NCBI RefSeq assembly: GCF_028618695.1
Contig: NZ_JAQIVI010000791.1
Span: 1 to 11,272, forward strand
Direction of reading: 5' to 3'
Length of the DNA stretch: 11,272 bases
DNA from: Natrinema soli
GTDB taxonomy: Archaea > Halobacteriota > Halobacteria > Halobacteriales > Natrialbaceae
The notes under the pieces were generated by a model. It was not told the origin of the DNA. It made no database searches and saw only the letters and a program-made list of their open reading frames with translations. Positions 5,986 to 11,272 of the stretch are shown in pieces. A program made the translations under genes and the position numbers. Each line of letters starts with the position of its first letter. Within the stretch, counting starts at the first letter, position 1.

Positions 5986-7309
5986 TCAGAGCCAGTGCGG
6001 CGAGACGTACTCCGACGTGCTGTGTTTCTCGGGCCAGATGACCTCCTGCGTGCCCCCGCCCTCGCCGTCCGCCTGCCATTGCATGTAGAGGTTGTCCACG
6101 GGCTTGTACATGAGGTCGTGGGCGAACTGGTGATCTTTGTCGTAGAATTCGATGGTCCCGGTGGCTCCGTTAAACGAAACGTCCTCGAGCGCGGGGATCA
6201 GTTCGTCGGTCGACTGCGTCCCCCGTTCCTCGGCGACGTGAGCGTAGAGCTTGACCGCCTCGTAGCTCGTATAGCCGGTGTAGACGGGTGTCGAGTCGTA
6301 CTCGTTCTCGTAGCGGTCGACGAAATCCTGTGTCAGGTTGCCGACCTCGCTGTTCGCGGTCGCGCTGATCAGGCTGATGCCGGACTGACACGCGCCGCCG
6401 GTGAGTTCCCAGTAGTTCGGGAGCTGCATCGGAACGTGAATCCCGCCGAACGCGAACGGGAACTGTCCGCGAGCCCAGTACGTCAGCGCGGGAATGCCGG
6501 TGTGTGCCATCCCGACGAACGCCGCATCGGCGCCCGACCTCGCCACGTCGGTGTATATGTCGGTGAAGTCGTTGGTCGCCGGCGGATAGCGCTGGTCCAT
6601 CGCAATGTCGACCCCGACGTCGTCGAGCTGGTCCTGCATGACGTCCCACGGCCCCTCCGACCAGGGGTAGTCCTCGACGAGGACGGCGACCGAGTTCCAG
6701 CCGATGTTTTCGGCGTTGGTGTCCAGAAAATCGATCAACGAGTTCCCGAGATCGCGGTCGTTGGTCGGTCCGACGCGGAAGTGGTACTTGTACCGATCGT
6801 AGTTCTCGCTGACCTTTCGGCTCACGGCCGACGTCGCCGCACCCGTCGTCAGGTGAATCGTCTCCTGTTCGGCGATGTCTTCGATGATCGTCTCGAGCGA
6901 GGGGCTGTCGAAGACGCCGACCGTAACGTCGGCGTCCTCCTCGAGCACGAGTCGCTGGTACTGGCGGCGCGCCTCGAGCGGACTCGAGTTCGTGTCGCCG
7001 ACGGCCAGTTCGACGTCGCGACCGAGTAGTCCCCCCCTCGTTGTTGATCTCATCGACGGCGACCTGCGCGCCGCGGGCCATCCCGCGACCGATATAGTCG
7101 CTATCGGGATCGCGAGCCAGCACCCCGATCGTGATCGGGTCCTCACTGCCGCTCCCACCGGTGATCGATCCCACCGTCCCGAGGCACCCTGCAAACGATA
7201 GAGTCGTTGCGCCGGCGGCCGTCGTTTTGAGCACCCGTCGGCGGTCGAGACCGCCGCGTCGGGTAGTGGGCGGCCCCGCCGACCCACCGTCGCGAATAAA
7301 GTCATCCAT
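5986..7309 (-). pseudogene. ABC-type solute-binding lipoprotein (branched-chain amino acid type), interrupted by a frameshift
   Basis: The N-terminal piece (from the ATG at 7309) has a Tat lipoprotein signal: DRRRVLKTTAAGATTLSFAGC with lipobox FAGC and lipid-site C42. It continues ITIGVLARD and AVDEINNEGG, the typical start of a Peripla_BP_6 / LivJ-type binding protein. After the G7 run (C7 on the plus strand, 7031-7037) the family sequence continues in a different frame as LLGRDVELAVGDT and runs to a TGA at 5986-5988. With six G instead of seven, both parts join as one protein of about 440 residues, normal for this family. As written, translation from the ATG goes out of frame after GG and ends near 6170. 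This may be a real pseudogene, a phase-variable tract or a sequencing error. The ligand is probably an amino acid or amide, not determinable here. No permease or ATPase gene is adjacent; the divergent neighbour is a chemotaxis transducer, suggesting a chemotactic binding protein as in BasB/BasT. Confidence 0.85.
7031..7037 (-). repeat. Homopolymer run at the frameshift of the binding-protein gene
   Basis: Seven C on the plus strand (seven G on the coding strand) sit exactly where the two frames of the solute-binding protein meet, between EINNEGG and LLGRDVE. One base fewer restores the reading frame. Mononucleotide runs of this length are prone to slippage in cells and to length errors in sequencing. 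Confidence 0.9.
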
Positions 7310-7360
7310 TCTGACCAGTCGTTTCGACCTCTGTTTCTTAACAATTTCGAAGACTATCAG

Positions 7361-7374
7361 TTATTATTTATAAT
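7361..7374 (-). promoter_or_regulatory. TATA region of the solute-binding protein gene
   Basis: On the minus strand the sequence reads ATTATAAATAATAA, the best TATA-like element upstream of the ATG at 7309. The distance (about 52-65 nt) implies a short leader instead of a leaderless start. A weaker GTTAAG at plus 7337-7342, at 28-33 nt, is an alternative for a leaderless mRNA. Confidence 0.4.
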
Positions 7375-7564
7375 ACTTTCTACCATTCCTGTTGCGCAGT
7401 GAGTTTGTTTCGGAGGAAATACCCGAACCAACGGCCTCTGCGGAACACGTTGGGTATACTGCCAGTAATTCTCAGTATTCAGACCGGCCTTGCGGAAAGG
7501 AAGTGGTGAGGGACCAGTTGCCCGTCTCGCACTGATTATCACCTCCGATAACCGTGGATCACAA

Positions 7565-7570
7565 TTTATG
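7565..7570 (+). promoter_or_regulatory. TATA-like box that decides the transducer start
   Basis: TTTATG within ACAATTTATGTAC is 29-34 nt upstream of the ATG at 7599. An earlier in-frame GTG at 7554 lies upstream of this box and would fall outside a transcript started from it, so the box favours 7599 as the true start. Confidence 0.5.
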
Positions 7571-7598
7571 TACTGACGAACTCACGCCTGTCCTATCC

Positions 7599-10500
7599 AT
7601 GGATTTCGCTCGACGGCTGGTGCCGAAAGCTATCCGACGCAGATACGCGGTCAAGTTCGGGATCGCGTTGCTCATTCTCGGGCTGTCGGTCGGCCTGATC
7701 GGATACGGTGCGACCGCAGGGATCACGAACCAGGTGGAAGACCGCGTCCAGACCGATCACGCGGCATCCGCCGGTCAGGAAGCACAGAGCCTGCAAATGT
7801 GGAACGAACAGAACGAACACACGATCGGAACGATCGCCCGATCGGACGTCGTCGCCAGCGACGATCCGGCGGCGATCGAAAATCGATTCCTCGACTGGAA
7901 GGAACACCTCGACACCGACACGTTTGATATCTCCTACGTCGACACCGCCAACGAGACGGTGCTCGCGTCGACCAGCGATTCGGTGAACGCGAGTACCGAC
8001 GGGAGCGGCGACACGTCGCTGAGTCAGTTCGAAAACGTTCCCACCGACGCCTACGGGAGCGCCACGGAGAGCGTCCCGTGGGTCTCGGACACCTATACCG
8101 CCGCCGGAGAGTTCGACCAGACGACCGCCGTCATCACCTACGTGCAACACGCCGCCGAAAGCGAGAACCGCTCGATCGTCTACACGGCCAACATCGAGGC
8201 GTACGCGAACCAGCTGCAACAGGACGAGGGCGTCACGACGATGGTCGTCGACGGCGACGACGAGGTCATGCTCGACAACCAGGGGTACGGTGAGAACCAC
8301 GAAACGCTCGGACTCGCGTACGGCGGCGACAGCGCCGTTCTGACCGACGCGCGAACCGAAGGCGCGTCCACACGACAGGTTTCGGGCTCCGACTTCGACT
8401 TCGACTTCGGCTCGCTCGAGACCGCCGCCTACGACTTCGATGAGAACGAGTACGTCACGAGCTCCGCGCGCGTGTTCGGGACGGACTGGGTCGTCGTGAC
8501 CCACGAACCGTCCAGCCAGGCGCTCGGGTACGTCACCTCGATCAACCAGTACGGTCTCTCCGCGACGGTCCTCGGCGTCCTCATGATCGGCATGGTCGGT
8601 GCCGTCCTCGGTCGGAACACCGCCGTCTCGATCGACCGGCTCACCGACAAGGCCGGTCAGATGGAAGCGGGCAATCTCGATGTCGACCTCGAGACCAAGC
8701 GGATCGACAACATCGGCCGACTCTACGACGGCTTCGACTCGATGCGCGTCGCCTTGCGCGAGCAGATCGAGGAAGCCGAAGCCGCCCGCGAGGAGGCCGA
8801 GCGCGAACGCGAGCGCGTCCAGCAGATCAACGGCCACCTCGAGGAGAAGGCCGCCGAATACAGCGACGTGATGGAGGCGGCCGCAGACGGCGACCTGACC
8901 GCCCGGATGGAGGCCGACGGCGAGAACGAGTCGATGGCCGAGATCGCCGAGGACTTCAACGAGATGCTCGAGGAGATCGAGCAGACCGTCGCCGAGCTCA
9001 ACCGGTTCGCGACCGACGTCGCGACGGCCTCCGAGCAGGTGACCGCCTCGAGCGAGGAAGTTCGCTCCGCGTCCCAACAGGTCACCGGCTCGATTCAGGA
9101 GATTTCCGACGGCGCGGATCGTCAGAACGAGTCGCTCCAGTCGGTCAACCAGGAGATGAGCGGGCTCTCGACGACGACTGAAGAGATCGCCGCCTCCTCG
9201 AACGAAGTGGCCGACATCGCCGAACGGACCGTCGACACCGGCCGAGACGGACAGGAAGCCGCACAGGCGGCGATCACTGCGATGGACGAGATCGAGGGCG
9301 AAGCCGGCGACGCCGTTTCCGAGATCCGCCGACTCGAGGAGGAAGTCCAGCAGATCGACGAACTCATCAACACGATTTCGGAGATCGCCCGCCAGACCAA
9401 CATGCTGGCACTGAACGCCAACATCGAGGCCTCCCGATCCGCGGGCGGCAGCGACGACGAAGGGTTCTCCGTCGTCGCGAAGGAGGTCAAGGCGCTCTCC
9501 GAGGACGTCGCCGAGGCGGCCGACGAGGCCGAAGACCGACTCGAGGCGATTCGAGAACGCACCGAGCAGTCCGCCGTCGAGGTCGAAGGAACGAGCGCCG
9601 ACATCGAGGACGCCAGTGAACAGGTCGAGGAGGCCGTTCACGCGCTCGAGGAGATCGCCGACCTCGCCCAGCAGACCAACGTGGGGGTCCAGGAAATCTC
9701 CGCGGCGACCGAAGAGCAGGCCGCCTCGACCCAGGAGGTCGTCGCGATGGTCGACGACGCCGCGACGATCTCGGAGGAGACCACCTCCGAAGCCGAAAAC
9801 GTCGCCGCCGCCGCCGAAGAGCAGACCACTGCACTGACCGAGGTCACGCAGTCCGCCTCGAATCTCTCCCAGCAGGCCGCACAGCTCTCCGAGGCGCTCG
9901 ACCGGTTCGATACCGAGGTCGACCGCGACGACGTGGACCTCGAGTCGATGGTCGAGATCGATACGGAGCCGGCGGCGGCCGAGTCGACGTTCGAGGTCGA
10001 CACCGAGGCGACCGACGGATCGGACGACGAGAACCGAGGGATCACGTTCGATACGGCCGACGATCCGAGCGACACCGACTCGGACGACCCCCTCACGTTC
10101 GACGATGCCGCGGACGAGACGCTCGAGGCCGACCCGACCGATTCGGCCGCCGAGACGACCGATGTAGACCAGTTGGCCGCGGACGCACTCGAGAGCGATA
10201 CGGACGACGAAGCGTTCGAAACCGATCCGGCTAACCGATCGTTCGATGCCGACCCGGCCGACGACCCCGTCGAGCCAGCGGATACCGAGCCTGACCAGGC
10301 GGGCGGCGACGAGTCACCCGCGGACGGGCAACGCGACGGCGATACCGGCGAGATCGGTGCGGAAGAGATCCTCGGGATCGAAGAGCGTGACGACGGTGCG
10401 ACCGACATCGGCACGTCGGACACGACCGATGGATCGCCCGGCGAGACCGATCCGCTCGCGGAGGAGACGGCGGATCCACTTGCAGATACCACGGAGACGG

Positions 10501-10943
10501 CGGATCCGCTCGCAGAGGAGACGGCAGCGGCAGATCCACTTGCTGACGATAGTGACGCGAGTGCGCCGCTCGAGGACGAGCGCGATACGACGGCAGAGTC
10601 CGGAGATGACGATGTCGACACGAGCGCCGGATTCGAACCGACAGGCGACTCGGCAACCGACGACGACACGGTCGCTCAATCACTCGATCCGGTTGACGAT
10701 GGGTCCGACGGCGAGGATGTCGGTGCGGGCGACTCGGGTACCGACCTCGAGCAGGGATCGACTGCTGGGGACGACGGTGACACCGAATCGGACGAATTGA
10801 TGGCCGACGACGACGGTGACACCAAACCAGACGAATCGACAGCCGAGGACGACGCGACCGAGCGCGCGGATGACGATACCGAGTCGACCGAAAGCGACGA
10901 CGTGTTCACGTTCGGCACGGCGAGTGACGAAGACGACGAGTAA
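7599..10943 (+). CDS. Methyl-accepting chemotaxis (Htr-type) transducer with a long acidic C-terminal tail
   Basis: From the ATG at 7599 the protein has 1114 residues. In order: TM1 (about 19-41); an extracellular sensor of about 275 residues, probably double Cache, with PWVSDTYTAAGEF and near its end GTDWVVVTHEPS; TM2 (about 318-338); a HAMP domain (about 338-390); a charged helical linker (about 391-418, EEAERERERVQQ); a second HAMP-like unit (about 420-472); and the MCP signalling hairpin (about 475-755), whose tip reads EIARQTNMLALNANIEASRS (595-614), the CheA/CheW contact. Residues 776-1114 are an additional acidic Asp/Glu/Thr/Ser/Ala tail with internal repeats, one Lys, no Cys, Trp, Tyr or His. 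Haloarchaeal transducers of this type usually end shortly after the hairpin, so the tail is the oddity. It controls the archaellar motor through CheA/CheY. The divergent solute-binding lipoprotein is a likely partner. An in-frame GTG at 7554 would add 15 residues, but the TATA-like box at 7565-7570 argues against it. Confidence 0.92.
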   Translation: MDFARRLVPKAIRRRYAVKFGIALLILGLSVGLIGYGATAGITNQVEDRVQTDHAASAGQEAQSLQMWNEQNEHTIGTIARSDVVASDDPAAIENRFLDWKEHLDTDTFDISYVDTANETVLASTSDSVNASTDGSGDTSLSQFENVPTDAYGSATESVPWVSDTYTAAGEFDQTTAVITYVQHAAESENRSIVYTANIEAYANQLQQDEGVTTMVVDGDDEVMLDNQGYGENHETLGLAYGGDSAVLTDARTEGASTRQVSGSDFDFDFGSLETAAYDFDENEYVTSSARVFGTDWVVVTHEPSSQALGYVTSINQYGLSATVLGVLMIGMVGAVLGRNTAVSIDRLTDKAGQMEAGNLDVDLETKRIDNIGRLYDGFDSMRVALREQIEEAEAAREEAERERERVQQINGHLEEKAAEYSDVMEAAADGDLTARMEADGENESMAEIAEDFNEMLEEIEQTVAELNRFATDVATASEQVTASSEEVRSASQQVTGSIQEISDGADRQNESLQSVNQEMSGLSTTTEEIAASSNEVADIAERTVDTGRDGQEAAQAAITAMDEIEGEAGDAVSEIRRLEEEVQQIDELINTISEIARQTNMLALNANIEASRSAGGSDDEGFSVVAKEVKALSEDVAEAADEAEDRLEAIRERTEQSAVEVEGTSADIEDASEQVEEAVHALEEIADLAQQTNVGVQEISAATEEQAASTQEVVAMVDDAATISEETTSEAENVAAAAEEQTTALTEVTQSASNLSQQAAQLSEALDRFDTEVDRDDVDLESMVEIDTEPAAAESTFEVDTEATDGSDDENRGITFDTADDPSDTDSDDPLTFDDAADETLEADPTDSAAETTDVDQLAADALESDTDDEAFETDPANRSFDADPADDPVEPADTEPDQAGGDESPADGQRDGDTGEIGAEEILGIEERDDGATDIGTSDTTDGSPGETDPLAEETADPLADTTETADPLAEETAAADPLADDSDASAPLEDERDTTAESGDDDVDTSAGFEPTGDSATDDDTVAQSLDPVDDGSDGEDVGAGDSGTDLEQGSTAGDDGDTESDELMADDDGDTKPDESTAEDDATERADDDTESTESDDVFTFGTASDEDDE
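10449..10550 (+). repeat. In-gene repeats encoding DPLA units in the transducer tail
   Basis: Four DPLA units begin at 10449, 10473, 10503 and 10533 (spacings 24, 30 and 30 nt). They encode DPLAEETA, DPLADTTETA, DPLAEETAAA and DPLADD. A degenerate APLEDE follows. The spacing in multiples of three and the diverged third codon positions indicate an older expansion kept in frame. Confidence 0.8.
10764..10841 (+). repeat. Two 39-nt in-frame repeats near the end of the transducer tail
   Basis: Two adjacent 13-residue units, AGDDGDTESDELM and ADDDGDTKPDEST, are encoded by 39-nt repeats sharing GACGGTGACACC. They are part of the acidic tail and indicate growth of the tail by duplication. Confidence 0.7.
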
Positions 10944-10965
10944 TCGGCGTCGGTCTCGTTCGCTA

Positions 10966-10973
10966 CCTTTTTG
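10966..10973 (+). promoter_or_regulatory. T-rich element between the transducer and thrB
   Basis: CCTTTTTG (TTTTT at 10968-10972) lies 26-30 nt before the ATG at 10998, where a TATA box for leaderless thrB mRNA would be. The same T-run, 25 nt after the transducer stop, could also end the upstream transcript, since archaeal termination often needs only a T-run. GGAAGG at 10985-10990 is a possible but not needed ribosome-binding site. Confidence 0.4.
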
Positions 10974-10997
10974 ACTGCCGTCTCGGAAGGAATCGGC

Positions 10998-11272
10998 ATG
11001 CTCACCGTGCGGGCACCGGCGACGAGTGCGAACCTCGGGAGTGGCTTCGACGTCTTCGGCCTCGCTCTCGGAACGCCCGCCGACATCGTTCGGGTCGAGC
11101 GCGCCCCGGAGACGACGATTACGGTTACCGGAGCCGGCAGCGAGTACATCCCCGAAGATCCGGCCAAGAACACCGTCGGTGCGGTCGCCGAGGCCCTGGA
11201 CGCCCCGGCCCGCATTCGGATCGACAAGGGCGTCCGCCCCTCCTCGGGGCTGGGCTCGTCGGCCGCGAGCGC
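10998..11272 (+). CDS. thrB: Homoserine kinase (partial, continues past the window)
   Basis: The first 91 residues are present. MLTVRAPATSANLGSGFDVF at the start carries the homoserine-kinase N-terminal signature (APATSANLGxGFD). PSSGLGSSAAS at the window's end is the GHMP-kinase phosphate-binding loop, which wraps the ATP phosphates. The enzyme phosphorylates L-homoserine to O-phospho-L-homoserine with ATP, the step before threonine synthase, in the cytosol. Both motifs are intact and no frameshift is seen. The start ATG immediately precedes the conserved beta-strand, so little doubt remains about it. The gene lies 54 nt after the transducer on the same strand; a functional link is unlikely, and it probably has its own promoter in that gap. 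Mevalonate and other GHMP kinases share the loop, but the N-terminal signature favours ThrB. Confidence 0.93.
   Translation, partial: MLTVRAPATSANLGSGFDVFGLALGTPADIVRVERAPETTITVTGAGSEYIPEDPAKNTVGAVAEALDAPARIRIDKGVRPSSGLGSSAAS

Larger units (their letters stand above)
7310..7598. other. Divergent regulatory region between binding protein and transducer
   Basis: There is no credible gene in these 289 nt. Towards the minus strand, an AT-rich ATTATAAATAATAA at about 7361-7374 is a likely TATA region for the binding protein, giving a leader of roughly 30 nt with GAGGTC (7326-7331) ahead of the ATG. Towards the plus strand, AATTTATGTAC carries a TATA-like TTTATG (7565-7570), 29-34 nt before the ATG at 7599. 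Between them lie TACTG (7457-7461) and two CAGTA boxes (7463-7467, 7473-7477), candidate operator half-sites for joint control. Confidence 0.5.

Noticed and set aside
7554..7598. Upstream GTG start for the transducer, adding 15 residues.
   Set aside because: The TATA-like box at 7565-7570 lies inside that extension, so the transcript would start after the GTG; the ATG at 7599 is also followed by a typical positively charged pre-TM1 segment.
7593..9641. A 682-codon minus-strand frame opposite the transducer.
   Set aside because: It is an antisense shadow of a strongly biased, high-GC coding region whose plus-strand product shows complete MCP architecture.
9638..10669. A 343-codon Ser/Ala/Val-rich minus-strand frame opposite the acidic tail, looking like a low-complexity surface protein.
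   Set aside because: The serine richness follows from reading Asp/Glu/Thr/Ser codons of the tail in antisense; there is no signal peptide or promoter.
10449..10841. Short repeats that might be taken for a CRISPR-like array.
   Set aside because: The repeats are in frame, diverged, of codon-multiple spacing and lie inside a coding region; there are no unique spacers of constant length.

Overview
This window is from a halophilic archaeon, probably a Natrinema/Haloterrigena-type haloarchaeon. The evidence is the high GC content over most of the window, strongly acidic proteins, twin-arginine lipoprotein signals, a haloarchaeal Htr-type chemotaxis transducer, and TATA-like boxes about 25-30 nt upstream of start codons, as expected for leaderless archaeal mRNAs. 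The genus is a guess.

Layout. 1-121 (-): the first 40 codons of a Tat-exported protein. 122-563: non-coding, with an AT-rich core. 564-1808 (-): a two-dinucleotide-domain FAD/NAD(P) oxidoreductase. 2118-2696 (+): a small conserved haloarchaeal protein of unknown function. 2697-4294 (-): an AT-rich accessory block holding a pentapeptide-repeat protein and, overlapping it by 4 nt (GTGA), a small K+-channel-like membrane protein. 4444-5691 (+): a Tat lipoprotein polysaccharide deacetylase. About 5765-5917 (+): a tiny ORF that looks like a collapsed transporter gene. 5986-7309 (-): an ABC-type solute-binding lipoprotein interrupted by a frameshift in a 7-nt homopolymer. 7599-10943 (+): a chemotaxis transducer with an exceptionally long acidic repeat tail. 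10998-end (+): the start of homoserine kinase (thrB).

How the genes fit together. The most system-like unit is the pentapeptide-repeat/ion-channel pair. A cytosolic sensor-like beta-helix with a Cys/His N-terminus ends in a helical linker, and the next, overlapping ORF supplies a two-TM pore with a TLGYG filter. I read this as one sensor-channel machine encoded in two pieces, on DNA visibly poorer in GC than its neighbours. The second unit is the divergent pair of solute-binding lipoprotein and transducer. No permease or ATPase gene is next to the binding protein, so the pair recalls BasB/BasT and CosB/CosT of Halobacterium salinarum, where a binding protein serves chemotaxis rather than uptake. 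The binding-protein gene appears broken or switchable. The remaining genes look like ordinary chromosomal housekeeping or envelope genes.
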